Shown here: piece by piece, positions 1 through 7,559 of the stretch
Numbering within the stretch: position 1 is the stretch's first letter
Layout: every line of letters begins with the position of its first letter
NCBI GenBank assembly: GCA_964342525.1
Contig: CAYFGQ010000092.1
Coordinates: 1-11,503 of the forward strand
Length of the DNA stretch: 11,503 nt
Direction of reading: 5' to 3'
Source: G963676205 sp964342525
GTDB lineage: Bacteria > Campylobacterota > Campylobacteria > Campylobacterales > Arcobacteraceae
Made by a program: the position numbers and the translations under genes
The notes under the pieces: model-generated
What the model was told of the DNA's origin: nothing
What the model saw: only the letters and a program-made list of their open reading frames with translations
The model's database searches: none

Positions 1-2458
1 TCATAAATAACAGATTCAATACCATAAAGATAATAGATACAAACCATTTTTTTGATATATCTATAGCTTTTAATTCATTATGATAATAGTTCTCCTCCTC
101 TTTTTTAAAATACTCTTCAAGCCAAATATCACCTAACTCTAATAATTCCTCTGCTCTTTTTTTATCCTCTTTTACTATTAAATATGCCATATGATAATAA
201 AAAGCACCCTGCTTAACTTTTTTATTTGTATAATAATTCACAGCACTCTTAGAGCTGGTATATAAAGATAATAGCTCAGGATGATTATCTAAAAAGTCTT
301 TTAACAAAGCTCCTGATTTTATAACTTCTGTTGAGAGGAATAGTAACTTAAAAGTATCAATATAGTTTTTATTTTCAATACTTACTTTTAGAGACCTTTC
401 AATTCTATCCTTTAATATCTCATGCCTTTGTAGTCTATCATTAATATTTGATAAATTATTTTGAAGTGTTATATCTATAAGTGTTTCATACTCTTTTGCC
501 TGTTCTAAATGATATGCGGTAAAATTTGTAGCAAAACTATTCTTACTAATAACTGGCAATAAATTTGTACAAATCCTTTTATGGGCTTTTAGCTTATCAT
601 CTACACTTAGCTTATCGCTTAAAAATAGTTCAAAATCTTCATCTAAAAACCCTATACTATTATCACTATTTATCTTTATACCTGAAAAAGTATCTATAAT
701 CTTTAAGGCATCCTTTTTACTTATCCCACTTGCAAATATATAGTCATCTACTTTTGAAGGTCGAGCCAATACAATAAGTTCTTCCACATGATTTTTAGTA
801 ATAGGCTCTATAACAGCTATCGATCGCTCCCAGATATCCTCAAATATATCATTCATAGATAAGCTATCTTTTTTATCCAATACACTTACTAACTTATTAT
901 AGTTACCATCCACCTCTTTTAAAAGATAGTTTTGTAATCTTGGAATACCAGCTGTTTTATTATGAAACTTTAGTACCGTTTCATTATCAATAGAAGAAAC
1001 CCTTTGTTTTAAAAACTCTTTAGATGAATTCTCATCAAATCCTTTTAACTCTAAATATTCCACTTCATTAGGAGCCTCAAGAGATTCTTTCCTGAGTCCA
1101 GGTCTACTACTCATAATAAGATAACAATTACAAGGTAAATCAATACTCCATAGCTCTTTTACAAATGCTATCTCATCTTTATCATTAAACTCATTTGCAG
1201 CATCTACACTATTATCTGCTGCATCTATGATAATATATAACCTTCTATCCCCTAAAAACTTAGAAGCCCTTTCTAATTGATTTTTAAACTCAATTTCCAA
1301 CTCTTCTAAATCAATATTTTTATAAATATATACAGATAGCCCTATTAATATAGCTATCTCATTTATAAGTTGTATTAAAATAGTTTTTTTACTATGCCTT
1401 TTACTCCCTACCTTTTTATAAGTACCATGTTTAAAAGGATCATTCTCTTTGATATTTTTATATGTACCAGCACCAAAACAATCATAGATAATAACCATAT
1501 CATCTTTACGATCTAAATCTAAACTAGATAAAGTAGAAGTCTTACCAATCCCTGCACCACCGTATACAAGTAATTTCCTTGAAATAGAACTATCTAGAGT
1601 ATTTTTTAAATTTTCAATATCTTTAGTATATATATAATCATCTAGATTTGTTATTTTAGATGGAGCAGGGAAAAGTTGCTTTTTATCAGAAATACCTAAG
1701 ATGCTAAAAAGTTTTACTTTAGTTATTACCTTTAAATATAAAAGATCATCTTTTAGCTTTACTAATTGCCCCTTAGGATAAAAATAAATACTTTCAAACA
1801 ATTCCCTTTGTAAAGTAATTTCATCTTTGCTAAAACTTATTGTCTCTCTAATCTTTTTAGAGTCTTCCTTATACTCTATCTCAAAAATACCATCTTTTTT
1901 ATCATCAATAGAAACAACACTAAGCTGTTCAACTTCATCATAAGGACTTAAAAGATTTAATGCCTTTCTGCAAATATGTAAAAATGCTAAATTATCACTA
2001 ATATCTAAAGAAGAAATAATATTTCTTAACTCTTTAGAGATATTATTGTATCCCCTATCAATAAGTTCAAATTCAATAATTGGCTTTAAACTATCATTTT
2101 CAAAAGGTATAGCTGAAAATCTTCCTAGCTCTTTATGCTCTAGAAAATCATTTTTATCATTTAAAATTATAGGTACTATTGTAGTATTTTTTTCTCCATG
2201 AGATTTAAGTATCCTTGGTAATTCCCTCTCACATATATACTCACTAGCCCAAAAAAACCTACTAAGCAAAAGCAAGAATATATCTGATGTTTCGATCTCT
2301 TTCTCAATCTCTTCATCAAAGACATCTCCACCTTTTAATTTCTTATAGTCAACCCATAGTTTTATTTTACCCTCTTTTTCAAATATTGATAAAATCTCAA
2401 CTATTTTATCCCTAATAATATAATCTTTTCTAGAATAACTTAAAAATATTTTTTTCAC
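1..2458 (-). CDS. TIR-domain STAND NTPase (Avs-like core), 3' end off window
   Basis: The visible 819 codons run off the left edge with no stop. Residues 1-125 are a TIR domain: the opening KKIFLSYSRKD, a W-x-D at 35-37 followed by GG, and SEYICEREL with E79 as the likely conserved catalytic-type glutamate. A P-loop, GGAGIGKT (K306), follows. A Walker B-like IIIDAADNS (D412, D415) comes next, then a sensor-like MSSRPG near 448. The spacing and the 'DAADN..AA', 'FVKEL' and 'PRLQNYL' signatures recall the STAND ATPases of Avs-type defence proteins, from memory of that family. Residues 550-800 look like an alpha-helical repeat sensor region. The last 15 visible residues (WFVSIIFMVLNLLFM) are strongly hydrophobic. 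I chose the GTG start because an in-frame TAA lies immediately upstream and AAGG sits 7 bases before it. It lies 9 bases after the TIR-NACHT gene and is probably co-transcribed. The likely role is an infection sensor whose TIR domain degrades or signals through NAD; that role is inferred. Confidence 0.85.
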   Translation of the reverse strand, partial: MKKIFLSYSRKDYIIRDKIVEILSIFEKEGKIKLWVDYKKLKGGDVFDEEIEKEIETSDIFLLLLSRFFWASEYICERELPRILKSHGEKNTTIVPIILNDKNDFLEHKELGRFSAIPFENDSLKPIIEFELIDRGYNNISKELRNIISSLDISDNLAFLHICRKALNLLSPYDEVEQLSVVSIDDKKDGIFEIEYKEDSKKIRETISFSKDEITLQRELFESIYFYPKGQLVKLKDDLLYLKVITKVKLFSILGISDKKQLFPAPSKITNLDDYIYTKDIENLKNTLDSSISRKLLVYGGAGIGKTSTLSSLDLDRKDDMVIIYDCFGAGTYKNIKENDPFKHGTYKKVGSKRHSKKTILIQLINEIAILIGLSVYIYKNIDLEELEIEFKNQLERASKFLGDRRLYIIIDAADNSVDAANEFNDKDEIAFVKELWSIDLPCNCYLIMSSRPGLRKESLEAPNEVEYLELKGFDENSSKEFLKQRVSSIDNETVLKFHNKTAGIPRLQNYLLKEVDGNYNKLVSVLDKKDSLSMNDIFEDIWERSIAVIEPITKNHVEELIVLARPSKVDDYIFASGISKKDALKIIDTFSGIKINSDNSIGFLDEDFELFLSDKLSVDDKLKAHKRICTNLLPVISKNSFATNFTAYHLEQAKEYETLIDITLQNNLSNINDRLQRHEILKDRIERSLKVSIENKNYIDTFKLLFLSTEVIKSGALLKDFLDNHPELLSLYTSSKSAVNYYTNKKVKQGAFYYHMAYLIVKEDKKRAEELLELGDIWLEEYFKKEEENYYHNELKAIDISKKWFVSIIFMVLNLLFM

Positions 2459-2465
2459 TTAAAAA

Positions 2466-2469
2466 CCTT
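2466..2469 (-). promoter_or_regulatory. Shine-Dalgarno for the GTG-started TIR-STAND gene
   Basis: AAGG on the minus strand overlaps the TAA stop of the upstream TIR-NACHT gene and lies 7 bases before GTG at 2458. It supports the GTG start and suggests coupled translation of the two TIR genes. Confidence 0.6.
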
Positions 2470-5400
2470 ATTTCTCTATCCAAACATCATTACCCATATT
2501 AGACCACTGATCATTTTCATCTTTTATAACACAATTATTAAAAATCAGTTTTGAATCATACTTTTGATCCTCATCCAAAAACCTACTACTAGTAAATATA
2601 CAATCAAAAAACTTTGTATCCTTATATGATTCAAAATTTAGTGTCACATTGTGAAAACTTGATTCAACATAAGATGTACTTATTTGGTAGAGCATTTTAC
2701 TTTTTGAGCTATCAAAATATGAGAAATCACAATTTTCAAACTCTACACCATCAAAATTGATATTATCAAGAGTATTTGCAGTAAAACTACAATCTATAAA
2801 TTTCACAGAGTTTATAAACTCCACATTTATAAACTTTGTCGAATCAAAACTACAACTTATAAAAGTCACCTCTTCAAATCTATTATCGATAAACTCAAAC
2901 TCATCAAAAGCTATATTCTCTATTTGTATCCCTTTAAAACTTAATTCTGTAAAGGACTTTTTTAACAAATAATTGAAATTTTCTAGTTGACTATGAGAAT
3001 TAAAAAAGTGTGTCAATTTTTTTAGATTTTCAAATTCAAACTCATCACTTACCTCATTTGTAGTATATAAATGAAATAAAAAACCAAATAACATAAGATT
3101 TGATATAACTACTTGATTATCACTATAAGCTTTTTCTTCTATTATCTTTTGATTCTCTTTTTTAAAAATACTATAAGAGATAAGTCTATCAGGGATATCC
3201 CTTATTAGTTGATATAAAATAGTGGGATGATCAAATATATATTGACTCCTTTGGGCTAATATATTTTTATCTTCAATAGGCATACTTTTTACCATATCTC
3301 TAAAAAATCTCACTTTATTTAAACTAATAGGAATATTAAATAAAATATCTTCATATTTAAGCTTATACTCCACCTCCGATTGATTTTTCAAATCATAAAA
3401 AACCTCAAATATCTTCTCAGCTACCAAATACTCCCTAAGGGATTGGTGTATAAACTCCACATGTTCAGGAATAGACTCTTTAAAAGCATGAGCCACAAAA
3501 ATCTTCTCGCTCAATAGATCTTTTATATCTTTTTCTTCAAATGTTTGAGATAATTGCTTTAAAACCACATCATAGTGAAGCATACCACTTTTTTCATCGG
3601 GATGGGTAAATATCTCACAAGCTATATTTTGTAATATCTCTCGATAATTTGTAGGCACATCATACTCTTTGTCCTTATCATCTAATGTAATACCTTTAGC
3701 CTTTTTTGAAGAATCAGTAGAATCAAAAAACTTTTTATATATTTGACTCTTTGTATATTTAATCCCCTTTTCATTTAGCTCCTCATGGAAAATTGTAGCT
3801 ATCAAAAAAAGTATCACAGGAGTTTGAGAAACCTCCAAAAGATTTCTCTCTTCCAACATCTCTATAGTTATTAGCTTATTATGTTTACTCCAGTTTTCAA
3901 GCCATTCTTTTATTTGATCCCTATCAAAAGGTTTAAGAAGAACCCTATCAAAATTATTCACCGTATCTTTTTTTAGATTTGGATCTAAAAACAATACAGG
4001 TCTAGAGGATAGTACTATTTTTATATTCTCTTTTTTACTTTCATTTAGAAGTTCAGTAAATACACTTGTAACCCAGTTTGGCTCATCTTGATAAAATAGA
4101 TTTAATTCATCAAAGCCATCACAAAAGATAAGCCATTTATGCTCATCCCAAAATTTATCAGTAATCTTCTCTTTTAAAAGTAATGCATTTGATACAGCAT
4201 CCCTCAAGTTTCCATTCTTTTTATAATGTTCTCTAAGGGAGATATATATAGGAATATACTCACCATCATTATACTCTTTAGAAAGCTCAGCAGTCATATA
4301 TTTAAAAAAAGTAGTCTTTCCATGCCCAAAATCACCAAGTAAAATCAAAAAGTCTAAACTTCGTATATCCCTTTTTATAAATTGATTTAAAGTTTCTATA
4401 TCTTGGGATTTGCTCTCTTTTTGAGCATAGAATAATTTAGCCTTTGATTCCACATAAAGCTTTTGTATATTTATATCAATACTTTTAGCTATATTCTTCT
4501 CTACCAAATCTTGATTTTTATTAATAAAACTGAGGTCTAAAGTGCTTGGTAAATCTATTTTTAAAAGATCAATTCTTGATATAATATCTTTAAAATTAAT
4601 TTTTTTATGTTTCTCAATATTTATATAAGCTAAAGCAGTTGCAAATGTATTTATAAATAGCTCTAAAGCATAAATATTTGTACCATCACTTGTGAGTTTT
4701 TTAAAGTATTTTTCTTCAATCAATTTAAAAATATTTTGTCTAAGTTCATTTGATGAAACTCCCAAAATATGAAAATTACTAAATAATAAAGTACTACCTG
4801 TGCCATATGAAGAGGTGTTAAAATCTAATTCTATAGCCGTTTTAATTTCTCCTTCAAAAATATTTTTAAGTGTTAAAATATAATTTGGTGCAAAACTACT
4901 TAACATGTTTTTTGTTGTATTTTCATCAGCTATTAGTTTTAACTTTCTTACTATATCAAGAAAACTTGACAACTCAGTAAGATCAAAAGACAAACTATTT
5001 TGTTGAACTATACCGATTTGTGTATTTATGTGTCTTTTCTCAAATAAACCCTTTATTTGAGAAACATAATTATCAATATTTTCTATTCTATAAACAAACT
5101 TCCAAATTTCTATTGGATATTCACCTTGCCCTTCATAAATATATAAATTCTCATCTAACTTAAAACTATAATTTTTACTTTTATCATATAAACTAAGTAT
5201 CTTATAAATAACAAATGCTTTACGAAAAAGGTCATCCGTATCATCCATATCATCTATACTTTTATCTCTTTTATCTAAATCAATATATAGTTCATTTATC
5301 TCTTTTGCAAATTTACTTAAAACCTTTTCCCTTTTTCCATTTTCTATTTTAAATTCTATTAAAGACTTCCCATCTTTTGGTTGAGCTTTTAATTTATCAG

Positions 5401-5731
5401 ACAAACGGTAAGTTTTCCAATTCGAAGGTTTTAAAATAAAAGGAATGATCTCCAATCTATTCATCTCATATCTTTTTTCAAGCCAAGCTAATTCTCTTTC
5501 TCTAATAAAATCAGAAACTAAAAAATCAGTACTTATAAGTAATATTGCAATATCTGTTTTATCAATAGCTTCTTTTATCTTCTGCTCAAAGTCTTCCCCT
5601 ATCCTTATATCTTCATCTCTCCAAATAGATAAACTATCATCAAACTCATATACTTTTAAATGCTTATAAACCTGCTGCATCAATTCTTCATCTCTATGAG
5701 AATAACTTATAAATATCTTCTTTGCAATCAT
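2468..5731 (-). CDS. TIR-NACHT NTPase with C-terminal pentapeptide-like repeats
   Basis: This is a 1087-residue protein. Residues 1-115 form a TIR domain: KKIFISYSHRDEE at the start, W37-R-D39, G45, then FIREREL with E80 as the likely catalytic-type glutamate. Residues 115-430 are an unassigned, mainly helical linker. The NACHT-type STAND core has Walker A GDFGHGKTT (K472), Walker B FCDGFDEL (D538, D541, E542) and VLSSRP near 573. A helical region follows; it includes FIHQSLREYLVAEKIFEVF, the typical 'hxxFxEYLxA' element after NACHT winged helices. Residues ~930-1055 carry degenerate pentapeptide-like repeats with phenylalanine every fifth position (FISCSF, FIDCSF, FENCDF). Family knowledge suggests a nucleotide-gated oligomerising sensor with a TIR effector; the pentapeptide part may be the sensing or docking surface (inference). 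It starts 9 bases after gene 3, with only a weak AGG about 12 bases upstream, so it may depend on coupling. Confidence 0.92.
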   Translation of the reverse strand: MIAKKIFISYSHRDEELMQQVYKHLKVYEFDDSLSIWRDEDIRIGEDFEQKIKEAIDKTDIAILLISTDFLVSDFIRERELAWLEKRYEMNRLEIIPFILKPSNWKTYRLSDKLKAQPKDGKSLIEFKIENGKREKVLSKFAKEINELYIDLDKRDKSIDDMDDTDDLFRKAFVIYKILSLYDKSKNYSFKLDENLYIYEGQGEYPIEIWKFVYRIENIDNYVSQIKGLFEKRHINTQIGIVQQNSLSFDLTELSSFLDIVRKLKLIADENTTKNMLSSFAPNYILTLKNIFEGEIKTAIELDFNTSSYGTGSTLLFSNFHILGVSSNELRQNIFKLIEEKYFKKLTSDGTNIYALELFINTFATALAYINIEKHKKINFKDIISRIDLLKIDLPSTLDLSFINKNQDLVEKNIAKSIDINIQKLYVESKAKLFYAQKESKSQDIETLNQFIKRDIRSLDFLILLGDFGHGKTTFFKYMTAELSKEYNDGEYIPIYISLREHYKKNGNLRDAVSNALLLKEKITDKFWDEHKWLIFCDGFDELNLFYQDEPNWVTSVFTELLNESKKENIKIVLSSRPVLFLDPNLKKDTVNNFDRVLLKPFDRDQIKEWLENWSKHNKLITIEMLEERNLLEVSQTPVILFLIATIFHEELNEKGIKYTKSQIYKKFFDSTDSSKKAKGITLDDKDKEYDVPTNYREILQNIACEIFTHPDEKSGMLHYDVVLKQLSQTFEEKDIKDLLSEKIFVAHAFKESIPEHVEFIHQSLREYLVAEKIFEVFYDLKNQSEVEYKLKYEDILFNIPISLNKVRFFRDMVKSMPIEDKNILAQRSQYIFDHPTILYQLIRDIPDRLISYSIFKKENQKIIEEKAYSDNQVVISNLMLFGFLFHLYTTNEVSDEFEFENLKKLTHFFNSHSQLENFNYLLKKSFTELSFKGIQIENIAFDEFEFIDNRFEEVTFISCSFDSTKFINVEFINSVKFIDCSFTANTLDNINFDGVEFENCDFSYFDSSKSKMLYQISTSYVESSFHNVTLNFESYKDTKFFDCIFTSSRFLDEDQKYDSKLIFNNCVIKDENDQWSNMGNDVWIEK
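2570..2940 (-). other. Pentapeptide-like repeat region of the TIR-NACHT protein
   Basis: Residues ~930-1055 show aromatic residues at five-residue spacing with a Cys/Asn/Asp position between, for example FEFIDNRF, FISCSF, FIDCSF and FENCDF. This is the signature of a right-handed quadrilateral beta-helix, although the usual central Leu is mostly Phe or Ile here. The same style of repeat forms the N-terminal half of the upstream gene product. Confidence 0.7.
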
Positions 5732-5740
5732 TTTAGCCCA

Positions 5741-7462
5741 TTACCTCATATTCTGAATATCACTATAAGCACCAATCGCTTTTAGTTTATACTCTGTAGA
5801 TCTAATATCTGAACAATCTTTTAATTTTTGAGCTTCACTCTTTAGTTGTTTTGATAAATCTGTTTCTAAAAACTTTTTATGATCAAAACTAATCCCCCTT
5901 GCTTCTAAAAGCTCAGCATAATTTAAAGCCTTTATTAGATTATCAAGTTGTTTAGCTTTTAGCTCTTCTTGTTTTATTTGATGTTCTATCTTTTGGGTAG
6001 ACAACTGTTCTTCTAGTATCTCCATCCTTTTAGAGCTTTCTAGATTTTGTAATTGCATATTTTTGATTTGTTCAAATTTTTCTAATATATCTAATCTATG
6101 CACTTCATCAAGATGTCCTAGTTCTTGCTCTAATATCTCTTTTGTAAGTTTTTGATTTTCTATCTCTATAAATGTTTTTTGTAATCCTAAAAAATCACCT
6201 GCTAAAAATGCCTGAACAAAATCCATTACAAGCTCGAAGATGTAACTTCCCACACCAAGCTCTTTTATAACTATTTTATTGCCAGTAACTTGTTCTAAAA
6301 GATTAAAAAACTTCTCTTGGGCAAGAACTAGTTTGGAAAGTTCACTAAAACTTAAATCATCCGTATCAAAGGTGATTTTTACGATCACTTTATTCTCTTG
6401 ATGTGACTCTTTTTTTGATTTGTTTTCCAAAAGATCAAATGGTACAAAGTTTAGATCATTATCTGTATATGACTGGGATATCTGCATCAGGGTTAAAAAC
6501 ACTTCCCCAAGTTGCGCATACTGTTTTTTATCTTGACATTGCACAAATAGATTTTTATAAAATTGAAATATCTTTTGTTTTTCTATCCCTTGATATTGTT
6601 TTTGGTCTAGAAGTTTTTTTATTATACTACTTAGCTCATTTACCTTTAAAATATCAAAGGTATCAAGTATCTTATTTAAACACTTATAATAAAACTCTAT
6701 CCTATCATCACTATCAAAATTATTCCATTCAGGACTGAGATGTTCAAACTCTGAATCAATAAACTTCACTTGATAAAAATCACAGAGCATAGGATTGTTT
6801 GGATAAAAATCTGAGATAAAATTATCAAATGTAGAACCCTTAAAACTACAATCCAAATAGGTAGTATCATTTGATGTGGAATCTTTAATAAGGGAGTCTT
6901 TTAAAGATGAGTATTGAAAATTTGATCTTGTGATGGTAGAATCGATTATAGATAAATTCACCCCTAAAATCTCTTCAAAATAAAACTCTTGAAATCCTAT
7001 TTTATTAAAAATAAGATTGTCGAAATCTTTTATCTCTTCAATATTATTTCCAAGAAATCTTGTGGATTGGATAGTACCATCATTAAACTCAGTATTTGTA
7101 AAAGTACAATAACGAAACTCCCCATTTACAATAGTATTCTCTTCAAAATAACAATCATAAAACTCACAAGCCTCAAAGGATATTGACTCAAAATTTAGGG
7201 AAAATAAAAATTTACAATTTATAAACTTCACTTCAAAAAAAGCTATTTCCAAGAACTCAAAAGATTTAAATACTATATCTTTTAACTCTATTCCCTCAAT
7301 AGTAGTAGCACAAAGATAAATAGACTCCAGCTCTTTGCCAGAAGACTTTTCTAAAGCCTCAGTAATCTCTTCACTATCACTATGTTCTCCACAATACTCA
7401 CTAAAACTAATCGCCATACGTGGACAATCTTCTATTTTACACTTTTTTAACTCTTCATTCAT
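5741..7462 (-). CDS. Cys/His-knuckle, pentapeptide-repeat, coiled-coil protein of unknown function
   Basis: This 573-residue protein does not belong to a family I can name. Residues 8-27 carry C8-x4-C13-x10-C24-x2-H27, a compact potential zinc site. It resembles the 'CxxxxCxR...YCxxH' knuckles seen in many phage and HNH-associated proteins. Residues ~50-215 are pentapeptide-like repeats (FINCKF, FEACEF, FYDCYF, FRYCTF). Residues ~235-350 are helical. Residues ~355-412 read as beta-helix-beta-beta, ending in GVGSYIFELV. Residues ~415-530 are a charged coiled coil rich in Q, E, K and L. The ATG start has an in-frame TGA 6 bases upstream, so the start is well fixed. The true end of the nuclease frame overlaps this ATG by 8 bases. 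The next gene starts 9 bases after its stop. It has no obvious catalytic site, so an adaptor or scaffold that brings the nuclease, protease and TIR proteins together is plausible but inferred. Confidence 0.88.
   Translation of the reverse strand: MNEELKKCKIEDCPRMAISFSEYCGEHSDSEEITEALEKSSGKELESIYLCATTIEGIELKDIVFKSFEFLEIAFFEVKFINCKFLFSLNFESISFEACEFYDCYFEENTIVNGEFRYCTFTNTEFNDGTIQSTRFLGNNIEEIKDFDNLIFNKIGFQEFYFEEILGVNLSIIDSTITRSNFQYSSLKDSLIKDSTSNDTTYLDCSFKGSTFDNFISDFYPNNPMLCDFYQVKFIDSEFEHLSPEWNNFDSDDRIEFYYKCLNKILDTFDILKVNELSSIIKKLLDQKQYQGIEKQKIFQFYKNLFVQCQDKKQYAQLGEVFLTLMQISQSYTDNDLNFVPFDLLENKSKKESHQENKVIVKITFDTDDLSFSELSKLVLAQEKFFNLLEQVTGNKIVIKELGVGSYIFELVMDFVQAFLAGDFLGLQKTFIEIENQKLTKEILEQELGHLDEVHRLDILEKFEQIKNMQLQNLESSKRMEILEEQLSTQKIEHQIKQEELKAKQLDNLIKALNYAELLEARGISFDHKKFLETDLSKQLKSEAQKLKDCSDIRSTEYKLKAIGAYSDIQNMR
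6818..7315 (-). other. Pentapeptide-like repeat region of the adaptor-like protein
   Basis: Residues ~50-215 show phenylalanine or isoleucine at five-residue spacing (FEFLEIAFFEVKF, FINCKF, FEACEF, FYDCYF), consistent with a right-handed beta-helix. It is degenerate towards its C-terminal end, where Ser/Thr-rich units such as LKDSLIKDST appear. Confidence 0.7.
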
Positions 7463-7559
7463 CTCTCAAAAAACCCATATCAATATGTTTTATACCATTT
7501 TTATCAAAACTATCTATGACACTTTGTGAAGCCCATAAAAAAGCATCCACCAGTACTCT
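7455..7559 (-). pseudogene. Out-of-frame C-terminal continuation of the nuclease gene
   Basis: In the frame one base back from the annotated nuclease, the bases from 7559 down read R-VLVDAFLWASQSVIDSF, then DKNGIKHIDMGFLRDE and TGA at 7457-7455. This gives about 34 protein-like residues where the annotated frame gives EYWWMLFYGLHKVS and a stop. A single missing A in the run at 7559-7562 (GTAAAAGAG for GTAAAAAGAG) would join the frames as ...EVK-R-VLVDAFLW.... The restored tail has a strand-helix-strand pattern ending in GIKHIDM, as expected for the end of PD-(D/E)XK folds. Its TGA overlaps the next gene's ATG by 8 bases, matching the tight packing elsewhere. Possible causes are a real indel, a sequencing error in the homopolymer, slippage-based phase variation or -1 ribosomal frameshifting; the sequence alone does not decide. 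Confidence 0.75.

Noticed and set aside
2449..2455. Run of seven A/T directly after the GTG start of the left-edge gene as a phase-variable tract
   Set aside because: Seven bases is common at random in so AT-rich a sequence, and the tract is explained by the Lys-Lys codons of the TIR opening. There is no evidence of slippage.
2468..2980. T-rich stretches near gene ends as intrinsic terminators
   Set aside because: I found no GC-rich hairpin before any T-run; the runs are Lys or Phe codons in coding sequence.
6403..6738. Plus-strand open frame of about 111 codons inside the adaptor-like gene
   Set aside because: It lies opposite a well-supported gene, has no ribosome binding site of note, and its translation looks like an antisense shadow. 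The same applies to the other plus-strand open frames at 2757-2972, 5445-5669, 6989-7186, 7335-7529, 7683-7907, 8013-8312, 8736-8933, 10294-10600, 10772-10972 and 10980-11192.
7463..7513. Apparent 51-base intergenic gap as a promoter for the TIR genes
   Set aside because: The bases read through as the out-of-frame tail of the nuclease and hold no clear -35/-10 pair beyond what AT-rich coding sequence gives by chance.
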